60,495 bases of DNA from an uncultured Lachnospiraceae bacterium (lineage in GTDB: Bacteria > Bacillota > Clostridia > Lachnospirales > Lachnospiraceae): assembly GCA_944381615.1 (NCBI GenBank), contig CALWLT010000014.1, positions 1 through 60,495 on the forward strand, in the 5' to 3' direction. Position 1 is the stretch's first letter; every line of letters begins with the position of its first letter. The notes under the pieces were generated by a model. The model made no database searches, had not been told where the DNA came from, and was given only the letters and a program-made list of their open reading frames with translations. The position numbers and the translations under genes are program-made. Positions 17,453 through 28,466 of this stretch are shown in pieces.

Positions 17453-19495
17453 ATGTTTCAGATTGAGGAAGAATTAAAAAAACTGCCCGCGCAGCCGGGC
17501 GTGTATATCATGCATGACGCGCAGGACGCGGTCATCTATGTGGGAAAGGCCATCAGCCTGAAGAACCGGGTCCGCCAGTATTTTCAGAGCAGCCGCAGCA
17601 AGACGGCCAAGATTGAGCAGATGGTTTCCCGCATCGCCCGTTTTGAGTATATCGTGACGGATTCCGAGCTGGAAGCGCTGGTGCTGGACTGCAATCTGAT
17701 CAAGGAGTACCGGCCGCGCTACAATACGCTTCTCAAGGACGACAAGACGTATCCGTATATTAAGGTCACGGTTTCCGAGGAATATCCGCGGATCCTGTTT
17801 TCCCGCCGGATGAAGCGGGATAAGGAGTGCTATTTCGGCCCGTTTACGAGCGCGGGGGCCGTCCGGGATACGATTGATCTGATCCGCAAGCTTTACCGGA
17901 TTCGCGCCTGCAGCCGGAAGCTGCCGCAGGACATCGGAAAGGATCGCCCGTGCCTGTATTATCACATTCATCAGTGCGGCGCGCCCTGCCAGGGATTTAT
18001 TTCCCGGGAGGAATACCAGCAGTCGGTAAAGAGCGCTCTGGAATTTCTCGGGGGGCGCTATGAGCCGGTGCTTTCGTATCTGGAGCAGAAGATGACGGAG
18101 GCGTCGGAGGCCATGGAGTTTGAGCAGGCCATCGAGTACCGCGAGCTGTTAAACAGCGTGCGGCAGGTGGCGCAGAAGCAGAAGATCACGAGCCAGTCCA
18201 TGGACGACCGGGATATCATCGCCATGGCTCGGGATGAGAAGGACGCGGTAGTGCAGGTTTTCTTCGTGCGCGACGGACGCCTGATCGGGCGCGAGCATTA
18301 CCATCTGAATCTCTCTTCCGACGAAGAAAGCAGCCAGATCCTGGGGAGCTTTCTCAAACAGTATTACGCGGGTTCGCCGTTTATCCCGCACGAGCTCTGG
18401 GTGCAGGAGGAGCCGGAGGACGGGGAGCTTCTGACGCGCCTTCTGACGGCGCGCCGCGGGCAGGCCGTCAGGCTTGTCATTCCCAGACGGGGGCAGAAGG
18501 AGCAGCTGGTAGAGCTGGCGCAGAAAAACGCGCGCATGGTTCTCACGCAGGACAAGGAGAAGATCCGGCGGGAGGAGCTGCGCACCATCGGCGCGATGAA
18601 TCAGATCGGGGAGTGGATCGGCCTGGGGCGCATCCGGCGCATCGAGGCCTACGATATTTCCAATATCAGCGGCTTCGAGTCGGTGGGCTCGATGATTGTC
18701 TATGAGGACGGGCGGCCCCGCCGCAACGATTACCGGAAGTTCCGCATCCGGACGGTGCAGGGGCCCAATGATTACGCATCCATGCGGGAGGTGCTTCTGC
18801 GGCGCTTTTCCCACGGCATGGAGGAGACGAAGCGGATGGAGGAAGCGGGCGAGGATCTGTCGCTGGGAAGCTTTACGCGCTTTCCGGATCTGATTATGAT
18901 GGACGGCGGCCGCGGCCAGGTCAACGTCGCGCTGGAGGTTCTCGGGAAGCTGGGGCTTTGCATTCCGGTATGCGGGATGGTTAAGGACGACAACCACCGC
19001 ACGCGGGGGCTTTATTATGAGAACCGGGAGGTTCCGATCGACCGCCATGCGGAAGGGTTTAAGCTGATTACCCGCATTCAGGACGAGGCGCACCGGTTTG
19101 CCATCGAGTATCACCGGAGCCTCCGGGGAAAGGATCAGGTGCATTCTGTGCTGGACGAGATCCGGGGGATCGGGCCGGCGCGGCGCAAGGCGCTGCTCAG
19201 GACGTTTAAGAGCGTGGAGGCAATCCGGGACGCCGACGAGGAAACGCTCGCGGCGGCGCCGGGGATGAACCGCGCGGCGGCGGCGGCCGTTTACCAGTTT
19301 TTCCGCAGGCCGCCGGAGGAAGAACAGTCCGTGGAAGCCGCGGCGCAGCGGACGGAGAAAGAACAGTCCGGGGAAGCTGCGGTGCAGCAGACGGAAGAAG
19401 AACAGTCCGGGGCGGCCGCGGCGCGGCAGATAGAGAAAGAACAGTCCGGGGCGGCTGCGGCGCGGCAGACGGAGGACGGGGAGGAAGAGACATGA
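17453..19495 (+). CDS. uvrC: excinuclease ABC subunit C
   Basis: 680 aa. It makes both incisions of nucleotide excision repair after UvrB recruits it. GIY-YIG nuclease at the N-terminus ([20 protein letters not shown]), UVR domain near 200-235 ([19 protein letters not shown]), UvrC RNase-H-like endonuclease domain ([33 protein letters not shown]) and helix-hairpin-helix end ([17 protein letters not shown]). The last about 55 residues are a 13-residue repeat ([13 protein letters not shown] variants, four copies), an unusual addition encoded by a 39-bp tandem repeat. Stop overlaps the hprK ATG by 4 bp. Confidence 0.96.
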   Translation: MFQIEEELKKLPAQPGVYIMHDAQDAVIYVGKAISLKNRVRQYFQSSRSKTAKIEQMVSRIARFEYIVTDSELEALVLDCNLIKEYRPRYNTLLKDDKTYPYIKVTVSEEYPRILFSRRMKRDKECYFGPFTSAGAVRDTIDLIRKLYRIRACSRKLPQDIGKDRPCLYYHIHQCGAPCQGFISREEYQQSVKSALEFLGGRYEPVLSYLEQKMTEASEAMEFEQAIEYRELLNSVRQVAQKQKITSQSMDDRDIIAMARDEKDAVVQVFFVRDGRLIGREHYHLNLSSDEESSQILGSFLKQYYAGSPFIPHELWVQEEPEDGELLTRLLTARRGQAVRLVIPRRGQKEQLVELAQKNARMVLTQDKEKIRREELRTIGAMNQIGEWIGLGRIRRIEAYDISNISGFESVGSMIVYEDGRPRRNDYRKFRIRTVQGPNDYASMREVLLRRFSHGMEETKRMEEAGEDLSLGSFTRFPDLIMMDGGRGQVNVALEVLGKLGLCIPVCGMVKDDNHRTRGLYYENREVPIDRHAEGFKLITRIQDEAHRFAIEYHRSLRGKDQVHSVLDEIRGIGPARRKALLRTFKSVEAIRDADEETLAAAPGMNRAAAAAVYQFFRRPPEEEQSVEAAAQRTEKEQSGEAAVQQTEEEQSGAAAARQIEKEQSGAAAARQTEDGEEET

Positions 19496-20418
19496 ATGGA
19501 GTAACGATAACGGAACTGATAGAAAAAATGGGCTTTCGCAATATGACGCCGGAGCTGGATACGGACAACGTGGTCCTGGTACATCCGGATGTGAACCGCC
19601 CTGCGCTGCAGCTGACCGGTTTCTTCGACCATTTCGACAAGGAGCGGGTGCAGATTGTCGGCTATGTGGAGAACGCCTACATCGGGACGCTGACGCCGGA
19701 GCGCCGCCATCAGGTGTTTAATGATCTGCTGGCGGCGGGGATTCCCTGCCTGGTTTACAGCCGCGGCATGACGCCGGAGGTAGATGTGCTGGAGCTGTGC
19801 AATCACTATGGCGTACCCTGCCTGGTGTCGGAAAAAACAACCTCGGATCTGATGGCGGAGGTCATCCGCTGGCTCAATGTAAAGCTGGCTCCGATGATCA
19901 GCATCCACGGAGTTTTAGTGGATGTGTTCGGCGAGGGCGTCCTGATCATGGGCGAGAGCGGGATCGGAAAGAGCGAGGCGGCGCTGGAGCTGATCAAGCG
20001 GGGGCACCGTCTGGTCAGCGACGACGTGGTGGAGATCCGCCGGGTCAGCGACGAGACGCTGATCGGCTCCGCGCCGGATATCACGCGTCATTTTATCGAG
20101 CTGCGCGGAATCGGGATCATCGACGTCAAGACGCTGTTCGGCGTGGAGAGCGTGAAGGATACGCAGTCCATCGACATGGTAATCAAACTGGAGGAATGGG
20201 ATAAGGACAAGGAATACGATCGCCTGGGCATGGAGGATCAGTACACGGAATTTCTGGGGAACAAGGTTATCTGCCATGCCATCCCCATCCGGCCGGGCCG
20301 CAACCTGGCGATCATCGTGGAGTCTGCGGCCGTGAATTACCGGCAGAAAAAGATGGGCTACAATGCGGCGAAGGAGCTCTACAAGAGGGTGCAGGCCAAT
20401 CTGGCGCAGCGGGACTGA
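19492..20418 (+). CDS. hprK: HPr kinase/phosphorylase
   Basis: 308 aa. It phosphorylates or dephosphorylates Ser46 of HPr and Crh to signal carbon status to CcpA. P-loop GESGIGKS at residues 154-161, catalytic His139 in [11 protein letters not shown], and signature [15 protein letters not shown]. It is the first of a metabolic-regulation block (hprK, murB, rapZ, whiA, HPr-like) and its likely substrate, the HPr-like protein, is 3 kb downstream. Confidence 0.96.
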   Translation: MNGVTITELIEKMGFRNMTPELDTDNVVLVHPDVNRPALQLTGFFDHFDKERVQIVGYVENAYIGTLTPERRHQVFNDLLAAGIPCLVYSRGMTPEVDVLELCNHYGVPCLVSEKTTSDLMAEVIRWLNVKLAPMISIHGVLVDVFGEGVLIMGESGIGKSEAALELIKRGHRLVSDDVVEIRRVSDETLIGSAPDITRHFIELRGIGIIDVKTLFGVESVKDTQSIDMVIKLEEWDKDKEYDRLGMEDQYTEFLGNKVICHAIPIRPGRNLAIIVESAAVNYRQKKMGYNAAKELYKRVQANLAQRD

Positions 20419-20442
20419 CGGGACATGGACGGAGAACGGGAT

Positions 20443-21408
20443 ATGAAGGATTTTTTTGAGAGACTCTGCGCGGCGGCCGGGGAGGGCCGCGCCAGAGAGC
20501 GGGAGCCGATGGCGCTTCACACGACGTTTCGGACCGGCGGTCCGGCCCGCTATTTTGCGGATCCGGCCGGCGAGCGGGAGCTGGCAGAGGTCGTCGCGCT
20601 CTGCAGAGAACAGGGGATGCCGTATTACATCCTGGGAAACGGAAGCAATCTTTTAGTCAGCGACGAGGGGTATGACGGAGTTATGATCCGGCTGGGGGAT
20701 GGCCTGGCGCGCCTGTCTAAATGCGGCGAATTCCTTTATGAGGCGGGGGCGGGCCTGCTGCTTTCCCGGCTGGCGAAGGAAGCGCTCACGGATTCGCTTA
20801 CGGGGCTGGAATTTGCGGCCGGGATTCCGGGCACGCTGGGCGGCGCGGTTGTCATGAACGCGGGCGCGTACGGCGGCGAGATGAAGGATGTCTTAAAAAG
20901 CGTGCGCGTGCTGGACCCGGACGGGGAGATCCGGGAGCTTTCCGTTTCTGAGCTGGATCTGGGGTACCGCAGGAGCGTGATCCCCGCGCGCGGCTGCGTG
21001 GTGCTGAGCGCGCGCATCGGCCTTGCGCCCGGAGACGCGGCGCAGATCCGGGCGCGGATGGAGGAGCTGGCGGCCAAGCGCCGGGAAAAGCAGCCGCTTG
21101 AGTATCCCAGCGCCGGCAGCACGTTTAAGCGGCCGGAGGGGTATTTTGCGGGGAAACTCATCGAGGAGGCGGGGCTTCGCGGCTTTGCCTTCGGCGGCGC
21201 GCAGGTTTCGGAAAAACACTGCGGCTTCGTGATCAACCGGGGGGACGCCACGGCGGCGCAGATCCGGACGCTGTGCCGGATCGTGCAGGAACGCGTGCGG
21301 GAATCGGCCGGCGTCGAGCTGGAGCCGGAGGTCCGTTTTCTGGGCTTTGACGGAGAAGGCGGGCAGCAGGACAGAAATGGCATACGGACCGCCGGTAAAA
21401 AGGAGTAG
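20443..21408 (+). CDS. murB: UDP-N-acetylenolpyruvoylglucosamine reductase
   Basis: 321 aa. It reduces UDP-GlcNAc-enolpyruvate to UDP-MurNAc in peptidoglycan synthesis, using FAD and NADPH. FAD-binding motifs LGNGSNLLVSDEGYDG and GLEFAAGIPGTLGGAVVMNAGAYGGE; catalytic region YPSAGSTFKRPEG with the proton-donating Ser; C-terminal VSEKHCGFVINRGDATA. Start at 20443 is preferred over 20425 because cggag lies about 10 bp before it. Confidence 0.96.
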   Translation: MKDFFERLCAAAGEGRAREREPMALHTTFRTGGPARYFADPAGERELAEVVALCREQGMPYYILGNGSNLLVSDEGYDGVMIRLGDGLARLSKCGEFLYEAGAGLLLSRLAKEALTDSLTGLEFAAGIPGTLGGAVVMNAGAYGGEMKDVLKSVRVLDPDGEIRELSVSELDLGYRRSVIPARGCVVLSARIGLAPGDAAQIRARMEELAAKRREKQPLEYPSAGSTFKRPEGYFAGKLIEEAGLRGFAFGGAQVSEKHCGFVINRGDATAAQIRTLCRIVQERVRESAGVELEPEVRFLGFDGEGGQQDRNGIRTAGKKE

Positions 21409-21411
21409 GGC

Positions 21412-22287
21412 ATGCGGCTTGTGATTGTGACCGGCATGTCGGGCGCGGGCAAGAGCTCGGCGCTCAAGATGCTGGAAGATATGGGCTTTTACTGTGTGGA
21501 TAATCTTCCCGTTCCGCTGGTCGGCAAATTTGCCGAGCTGATCCGGGGGAGCGGCGGGGATATGACCGGCGCGGCGCTGGGGATTGACGTGCGCAGCGGA
21601 GAGGGGCTTTCGCAGCTGGAGACGACGTTTGCCGAATGGGATCAGCTTCACATCCCGTATGAGATCCTGTTTCTGGACGCCGGGGACGAGACGCTGATCA
21701 AGCGTTATAAGGAAACGCGGCGCGCGCATCCGCTGGCGGGCCGGGAGCGGCTGGACCGCGGGATTGCCAGGGAGCGGGTCAAGCTGGAATTTCTGAAAGA
21801 GCGGGCGGACTATATTCTGGATACGAGCACGCTGCTGACGCGGGAGCTGCGCGAGGAGCTGGAGCGCATCTTCGTGGGCCAGGAGAAGTTTTCCAGCCTG
21901 TTTGTGACGGTTTTGAGCTTTGGCTTTAAATACGGGATCCCATCGGACGCCGATCTGGTGTTCGACGTGCGCTTTCTCCCCAACCCGTACTATGAGGAGA
22001 AGCTGCGCGACAAGACGGGGAACGATCCGGAGGTGCAGGAGTTTGTGCGCCGGGGCCGGACGGCGGATCGGTTCCTGGAGCAATTATACGGCATGATCGA
22101 TTTCCTCCTGCCATATTATGTGAAAGAAGGAAAGAACCAGCTGGTCATCGCTATCGGCTGCACCGGCGGGAAGCACCGTTCCGTGACCGTGGCCAATCTG
22201 CTGTACGAGCGCCTGGAGAGCCACCGGGAGATCGGGCTTAAGATTGAGCACCGGGACATCGAGAAGGACAAGAGGACGAAGGGATAA
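21412..22287 (+). CDS. rapZ: RNase adapter / nucleotide-binding protein RapZ (YvcJ)
   Basis: 291 aa. Walker A GMSGAGKS at residues 8-15, DMGFYCVDNLPVPL, and C-terminal IGCTGGKHRSVTVANLL define the RapZ/YvcJ family (P-loop ATPase/GTPase). In Enterobacteria it adapts RNase E to small RNAs; in Firmicutes the role is less clear and tied to carbon and cell-wall metabolism. It starts 3 bp after murB. In Bacillus the gene is followed by yvcK and whiA; here whiA follows directly. Confidence 0.94.
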   Translation: MRLVIVTGMSGAGKSSALKMLEDMGFYCVDNLPVPLVGKFAELIRGSGGDMTGAALGIDVRSGEGLSQLETTFAEWDQLHIPYEILFLDAGDETLIKRYKETRRAHPLAGRERLDRGIARERVKLEFLKERADYILDTSTLLTRELREELERIFVGQEKFSSLFVTVLSFGFKYGIPSDADLVFDVRFLPNPYYEEKLRDKTGNDPEVQEFVRRGRTADRFLEQLYGMIDFLLPYYVKEGKNQLVIAIGCTGGKHRSVTVANLLYERLESHREIGLKIEHRDIEKDKRTKG

Positions 22288-22302
22288 AAGAAAGGTGGGG
22301 CC

Positions 22303-23262
22303 ATGTCATTTTCTTCGCGGGTAAAAGAGGAGCTTTCGCGTCAGATAAGCCCCGCAAGGCACTGTCAGATCGCGGAGATCGCGGCGATCCTGAGTCTCTG
22401 CGGAAAAATTCATGAGGATGAAGAAAATCGCTGTTCTATCCGGATTCAGACGGAGAATGTGGCGGTAGCGAGAAAATACTTTACATTATTGAAAAAAACA
22501 TTTAAGATAAGAGCGGACATTTCGATCCGGCGCAACGCATTTCTGAAGAAAAGCCGCACATACTGTGTGACGGTCCATGATCCGCAGGACGCGCTTCGCG
22601 TGCTGGAGGCGGTCAAGCTGACCGACGGCCAGGGGCGGCTGGCGAAGGAGCGGTCGATGGTCCGCGGGCTGATCATTCAGAATGTCTGCTGCCGGCGGGC
22701 ATTTGTGCGCGGCGCGTTTCTGGCGGCCGGTTCCATCAGCGATCCCGAGAAATTCTACCATTTTGAGATTGTCTGCCCTTCCATGGAGAAGGCCAGGCAG
22801 CTTCAGGAGGTCATCGCGGCGTTTTCGATTGATGCGAAAATAGTTGTCAGAAAGAAGTATTATGTGGTATATATAAAAGAAGGCAGCCAGATCGTGGAGA
22901 TTCTTGGCGTGATGGAGGCTCACGTGGCCCTGATGGAGCTGGAGAACATCCGGATCCTGAAGGAGATGCGGAACAGCGTGAACCGTCAGGTCAACTGCGA
23001 GACGGCGAATATTAACAAGACGGTTTCGGCGGCGGTCAAGCAGCTGGGGGATATCGCCTATATCCGGGATACGGTAGGGCTTGACTTCCTTCCTGAGGCG
23101 CTGGCGGAGATTGCAAAGCTGCGGCTGGAGATGCCGGATGCCACCTTAAAGGAGCTGGGGGAGAACCTGAGCGCTCCGGTAGGCAAGTCCGGAGTCAACC
23201 ACCGGCTCAGAAAAATCAGTACGATTGCGGAGAGCCTCCGGGAGGAGAGAGGCGATCCGTGA
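22303..23262 (+). CDS. whiA: DNA-binding protein WhiA
   Basis: 319 aa. LAGLIDADG-like N-terminal domain (HCQIAEIAAILSLCGKI..., FVRGAFLAAGSISDPEKFYHFE) and C-terminal helix-turn-helix (LRLEMPDATLKELGENL, GVNHRLRKI). WhiA is a conserved regulator of cell division and chromosome segregation genes. Normal length and motif set. Ribosome site aaaggtgg, 15 bp after rapZ. Confidence 0.95.
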   Translation: MSFSSRVKEELSRQISPARHCQIAEIAAILSLCGKIHEDEENRCSIRIQTENVAVARKYFTLLKKTFKIRADISIRRNAFLKKSRTYCVTVHDPQDALRVLEAVKLTDGQGRLAKERSMVRGLIIQNVCCRRAFVRGAFLAAGSISDPEKFYHFEIVCPSMEKARQLQEVIAAFSIDAKIVVRKKYYVVYIKEGSQIVEILGVMEAHVALMELENIRILKEMRNSVNRQVNCETANINKTVSAAVKQLGDIAYIRDTVGLDFLPEALAEIAKLRLEMPDATLKELGENLSAPVGKSGVNHRLRKISTIAESLREERGDP

Positions 23263-23298
23263 GATGGCGCAGGTTCTTTTGAGGATGAGGAGGATATC

Positions 23299-23553
23299 AT
23301 GACGAGCAGGGAAATCAAGATTGAGTTACCGACAGGGCTGGAGGCCAGACCGGCTGCGATGCTGGTGCAGGTTGCCAGTCAGTATGAGAGCAGCATTTAT
23401 GTGGAGAAGGAACAGAAGCGCGTGAATGCCAAGAGCATTATGGGAATGATGACCCTGGGGCTGGCGACCGGAGAGTGCGTGAAGGTAACCGCGGACGGCC
23501 GGGATGAAGAGCAGGCGCTTGCGGAGATAGAAAAATATCTGAAGAACAGCTGA
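23299..23553 (+). CDS. Crh-like HPr homologue lacking His15
   Basis: 84 aa. HPr fold throughout, but the phospho-acceptor position is Glu15 (GLEARPA) instead of His (canonical GLHARPA). Ser46, the HPrK target, is kept in VNAKSIMGMMTLGL. It therefore cannot carry phosphate from PTS enzyme I but can be phosphorylated by HprK, like Crh of Bacillus (Gln15). Position right after rapZ-whiA parallels B. subtilis crh. By inference it acts as a corepressor or regulator in carbon catabolite control. Strong ribosome site gaggagg. Confidence 0.85.
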   Translation: MTSREIKIELPTGLEARPAAMLVQVASQYESSIYVEKEQKRVNAKSIMGMMTLGLATGECVKVTADGRDEEQALAEIEKYLKNS

Positions 23554-23608
23554 CAGACGGTTTTTCGCCCTGCAGAAGGAGGGGAAACCGGGGGTTCAGA
23601 AACGGACT

Positions 23609-23670
23609 GGCGCTTTATATCCGGCGTCTGCACAAGAGCGGACGAGGCGGGTACAAAGCGCCGTTTTTTT
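23609..23670 (+). terminator. terminator after the whiA-HPr-like genes
   Basis: Outer stem ggcgcttt (23609-23616/17) with aaagcgcc (23655-23662), inner stem cgtctgc / gcggacg, followed by a run of seven or eight T. It separates the carbon-control operon from dnaE. Confidence 0.7.
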
Positions 23671-23681
23671 GACGGGGGAAT

Positions 23682-23700
23682 CCGCCTCCGAAAGAGGCGG
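23682..23700 (+). other. hairpin just upstream of the dnaE ribosome site
   Basis: ccgcctc / gaggcgg with a 5-base loop, ending 7 bp before aaggagg. It might tune dnaE translation or protect the transcript 5' end. No dnaE promoter with good consensus is visible. Confidence 0.4.
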
Positions 23701-23721
23701 TGCGGATAAGGAGGAGAGAGC

Positions 23722-26700
23722 GTGGCGTTTACACATCTTCACATGCATACGGAATACAGCCTTCTGGATGCGTCCAGCAAGATTTCGGAGCTTGTAAGCC
23801 GGGCGAAGGAGCTGGGGATGGACAGCATGGCGATCACGGATCACGGCGTCATGTACGGGGTTATCGATTTCTACCGGGCGGCGCGGGAAAACGGCATCAA
23901 GCCGATCATCGGCTGCGAGATTTACGTGGCGCCGGGGTCGCGTTTTGACCGGGAGAGCGTGAATGGGGAAGACCGCTACTATCACCTGATTCTTCTGGCG
24001 GAGAATAACCAGGGCTATCAGAACCTGATGAAGATTGTGTCCCGGGGTTTTGTGGAGGGCTTTTATTATAAGCCGCGCGTGGACGACGAGCTGCTGCGGG
24101 AATACAGCGGCGGGCTGATCGCGCTCAGCGCCTGCCTGGCGGGAGAGATCCCGCGCTGCCTGACGCGGGGGATGTACGAGGAGGCCTGCCGGGCGGCGGA
24201 AAAATACCGCGATATCTTCGGCGAGGATCATTTTTTCCTGGAGCTGCAGGATCACGGGATTGCGGCGCAGCGGATCGTGAATCAGGGGCTTTTACGCATG
24301 AGCCAGGAGCTGCAGATTCCGCTGGTGGCGACCAACGACTGCCATTATATTTATAAGGAAGACGTGGAGGCGCACGACATTCTTCTGTGCATCCAGACGC
24401 GGAAAAAGGTCACGGACGAGAACCGGATGCGCTACGAGGGCGGCCAGTTTTACGTCAAGTCGGAGGAGGAAATGCGGGCGCTGTTTCCCTATGCCCAGGA
24501 CGCCATCGACAACACCCACCGCATCGCCGAGCGCTGTAATGTGGAGATCGAGTTCGGCGTGACCAGGCTGCCGCGTTTCGACGTGCCGCAGGGCTACACT
24601 TCCTGGGATTATCTGAACCAGCTCTGCCGGGATGGGTTCCGGAAGCGCTATCCGGACGACGACGGCACGCTCCTTGCGCGGCTCGACTACGAGCTGGACG
24701 TCATCCGCTCCATGGGATACGTGGATTATTTCCTGATCGTATGGGATTTCATTCATTTTGCCAAGTCGCACGGGATCATGGTGGGGCCGGGGCGCGGTTC
24801 GGCGGCCGGCAGTATCGTGGCCTACAGCCTGGCGATCACGGACATCGATCCCGTGCGCTATCAGCTGCTGTTCGAGCGGTTTCTGAACCCGGAGCGCGTC
24901 TCGATGCCGGATATTGACGTGGATTTCTGCTTTGAGCGCCGCCAGGAGGTCATCGATTACGTGGTGGAAAAATACGGCAAGGACCGGGTGGTGCAGATCG
25001 TGACCTTCGGTACGCTGGCGGCCAAGGGCGTGGTGCGCGACGTGGGGCGCGTGCTGGACGTCCCGTACGCGAAGTGCGACGCCATCGCCAAGATGATTCC
25101 CGGCGATCTGGGAATGACGCTCGACAAGGCGCTGAAGGCCAGCCCGGAGCTGCGCTCGGCGTACGAGAGCGATCAGGAGGTAAAATATATCATCGATATG
25201 AGCCGCCGCCTGGAAGGATTGCCGCGCCATACCTCCATGCACGCGGCGGGCGTCGTGATCAGCAGCGCGCCGGTGGAGGAATATGTGCCGCTGTCGCGCG
25301 CTTCGGACGGCTCGATTACCACGCAGTTTACGATGACGACGCTGGAAGAACTGGGGCTTCTAAAGATGGATTTCCTGGGCCTTCGGACGCTGACGGTCAT
25401 CCAGAACGCCGTGCGGCTGGCAGAGAAAACGACGGGAAAAACGATCGATCTGAACGGGATTGATTACGGCGACCGGAAGGTGCTGGACGCGATCGGGACC
25501 GGGAAAAATGACGGCGTGTTCCAGCTGGAAAGCTCCGGGATGAAGGGCTTCATGAAGGAGTTAAAGCCGGAAAACCTCGAGGATCTGATCGCCGGTATTT
25601 CCCTGTACCGGCCGGGTCCCATGGATTTCATTCCCCGCTATCTGAAGGGGAAAAATGACCGGACGTCCATCGTCTATGAATGCCCGCAGCTGGAGCCGAT
25701 CCTGGCCCCGACCTATGGCTGCATCGTGTACCAGGAGCAGGTCATGCAGATCGTGCGCGATCTGGCCGGGTATACGCTGGGGCGAAGCGATCTGGTGCGG
25801 CGTGCCATGGCCAAGAAGAAGGCGGCCGTGATGGAAAAGGAGCGCCGGAATTTCGTGTACGGCAACCCGGAAGAAGGGGTTAAGGGCTGCATCGCCAACG
25901 GCATCGACGAGAAGACGGCCAACCACATTTATGACGAGATGATCGATTTCGCCAAGTATGCGTTCAACAAGTCGCACGCGGCAGCCTACGCGGTCGTCTC
26001 CTACCAGACGGCCTGGCTGAAATATTACTATCCGGTCGAGTTTATGGCGGCGCTGATGACTTCCGTGAAGGACAACGTGACCAAGGTATCCGAGTATATT
26101 ATGAGCTGCCGGCAGATGGGCATGAAGATCGTGCCTCCGGATATCAACGAGGGGGAGAGCGGGTTTTCCGTCTCCGGCGGCGCGATCCGCTACGGACTTT
26201 CCGCGATCAAGAGCATCGGCCAGTCGGTGGTGGACGCGATCGTGAGAGAACGGGAGGAGAGGGGCCGGTTTTGCACGCTGGAGGAATTTGTGGACCGCAT
26301 GGACAGCCGGGAGATCAACCGGCGGACGCTGGAGAGCTTCATCAAATCCGGGGCCATGGACTGCCTGCCCGGCACGCGCAAGCAGAAATTCCTCGTCTCC
26401 GCCCAGCTTCTGGAGCAGAAGAATAAGGAAAAGAAAAATTCCATGGAAGGGCAGATGTCGCTGTTCGATTTCGTGGGCGAGGAAGAAAAGAAGGATTTCC
26501 AGATTTCCTTCCCCAACGTGGGCGAATATTCCAGGGAGGAGCTTCTGGCGTTCGAGAAAGAGATGGTGGGCGTCTACATCAGCGGCCATCCGCTGGAATC
26601 CTGCATCGGCCTGTGGGAGAAAAATGTGACGGCGAGAAGCTCTGATTTTGCCGTGGATGAGGAGAGCGGTTCGGCGGCCGTCCGCGACGGCGCCTACGTG

Positions 26701-27213
26701 ACGATCGGCGGCATGATCACGGACAAGACGGTCAAGACGACGCGCAACAACAAGGTCATGGCGTTTGTGACGCTGGAGGATCTGGCCGGCAGTGTGGAGG
26801 TGCTGGTATTCCCGAACGACTATGAGAAAAACCGCGATCTGCTGCGGGAGGATTCCAGGGTCTTCATCCGCGGGCGCGCCTCCATCGGCGACGAGCCGGT
26901 AGGGAAGCTGATCTGCGAGCAGATCGTCCCCTTTTCCCAGGTGCCGCGGGAGCTGTGGCTGAAATACGCCGACAAGGAGGCGTACACGGCGGGCGAGCAG
27001 AAGCTTCTGGACACCCTGCGGCTGTGGGAGGGCGGCGATTCGGTCGTGATTTACCTGGGACGCGAGCGGGCCCGCAAGACGCTTCCGGCGAACTGGAACG
27101 TAAAAGCGGATCCGGAGCTTCTGGAAGAGCTGCGGAAGCTTCTGGGCGAAGAAAACGTAAAAGTCGTGGATCAGAAGGCAGTATTTCCCGCCCGGACCCG
27201 GGGCGCGGGCTGA
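23722..27213 (+). CDS. dnaE: DNA polymerase III alpha subunit
   Basis: 1163 aa, the usual DnaE length. N-terminal PHP domain (FTHLHMHTEYSLLDAS), polymerase core with GPGRGSAAGSIVAYSL and catalytic aspartates in MPDIDVDFCFERR, the YNKS/AYAVVSYQTAWLK finger region, helix-hairpin-helix, and C-terminal OB fold (YVTIGGMITDKTVKTTRNNKVMAFVTLED). In low-GC Firmicutes DnaE works beside PolC on lagging-strand primer extension. GTG start with aaggaggagag at good spacing. It sits alone between two terminator regions. Confidence 0.96.
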   Translation: MAFTHLHMHTEYSLLDASSKISELVSRAKELGMDSMAITDHGVMYGVIDFYRAARENGIKPIIGCEIYVAPGSRFDRESVNGEDRYYHLILLAENNQGYQNLMKIVSRGFVEGFYYKPRVDDELLREYSGGLIALSACLAGEIPRCLTRGMYEEACRAAEKYRDIFGEDHFFLELQDHGIAAQRIVNQGLLRMSQELQIPLVATNDCHYIYKEDVEAHDILLCIQTRKKVTDENRMRYEGGQFYVKSEEEMRALFPYAQDAIDNTHRIAERCNVEIEFGVTRLPRFDVPQGYTSWDYLNQLCRDGFRKRYPDDDGTLLARLDYELDVIRSMGYVDYFLIVWDFIHFAKSHGIMVGPGRGSAAGSIVAYSLAITDIDPVRYQLLFERFLNPERVSMPDIDVDFCFERRQEVIDYVVEKYGKDRVVQIVTFGTLAAKGVVRDVGRVLDVPYAKCDAIAKMIPGDLGMTLDKALKASPELRSAYESDQEVKYIIDMSRRLEGLPRHTSMHAAGVVISSAPVEEYVPLSRASDGSITTQFTMTTLEELGLLKMDFLGLRTLTVIQNAVRLAEKTTGKTIDLNGIDYGDRKVLDAIGTGKNDGVFQLESSGMKGFMKELKPENLEDLIAGISLYRPGPMDFIPRYLKGKNDRTSIVYECPQLEPILAPTYGCIVYQEQVMQIVRDLAGYTLGRSDLVRRAMAKKKAAVMEKERRNFVYGNPEEGVKGCIANGIDEKTANHIYDEMIDFAKYAFNKSHAAAYAVVSYQTAWLKYYYPVEFMAALMTSVKDNVTKVSEYIMSCRQMGMKIVPPDINEGESGFSVSGGAIRYGLSAIKSIGQSVVDAIVREREERGRFCTLEEFVDRMDSREINRRTLESFIKSGAMDCLPGTRKQKFLVSAQLLEQKNKEKKNSMEGQMSLFDFVGEEEKKDFQISFPNVGEYSREELLAFEKEMVGVYISGHPLESCIGLWEKNVTARSSDFAVDEESGSAAVRDGAYVTIGGMITDKTVKTTRNNKVMAFVTLEDLAGSVEVLVFPNDYEKNRDLLREDSRVFIRGRASIGDEPVGKLICEQIVPFSQVPRELWLKYADKEAYTAGEQKLLDTLRLWEGGDSVVIYLGRERARKTLPANWNVKADPELLEELRKLLGEENVKVVDQKAVFPARTRGAG

Positions 27214-27288
27214 CGGCAGGGGGCCGTCCTTTCCTTTTGGCGGGCCGGGAAGTCTGGTTAAAAATTTATCAGAAATACGAGAAACCTC

Positions 27289-27317
27289 TTGAAATGGACG
27301 CATAAATGCATTAAAAT
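27289..27317 (+). promoter_or_regulatory. pfkA promoter
   Basis: TTGAAA (27289-27294), 17-bp spacer, TAAAAT (27312-27317), leaving a roughly 90-nt leader to the pfkA ATG. Confidence 0.7.
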
Positions 27318-27370
27318 AAACGGGGCAGAAAAGGGAACGTTCAGGAAAATCCGGCGCTTTCCGGGGATAA

Positions 27371-28390
<1,020 letters not shown>

Positions 28391-28417
28391 GAAGCACGAT
28401 CCGGGAGAACGAAGAAG

Positions 28418-28466
28418 ACGGGGCGCCGCAGGAGGCCGCAGAGACGGGCCTGCGGCGCCCCGTTTT
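28418..28466 (+). terminator. pfkA terminator
   Basis: A 15-bp perfect stem acggggcgccgcagg (28418-28432) / cctgcggcgccccgt (28449-28463) followed by TTTT. Confidence 0.88.

Noticed and set aside
18149..19144. Long minus-strand open frames opposite uvrC, ftsH, dnaE, lysS and the gcd genes
   Set aside because: All lie fully antisense to recognised genes, lack ribosome sites, and have skewed amino acid content typical of antisense shadows.
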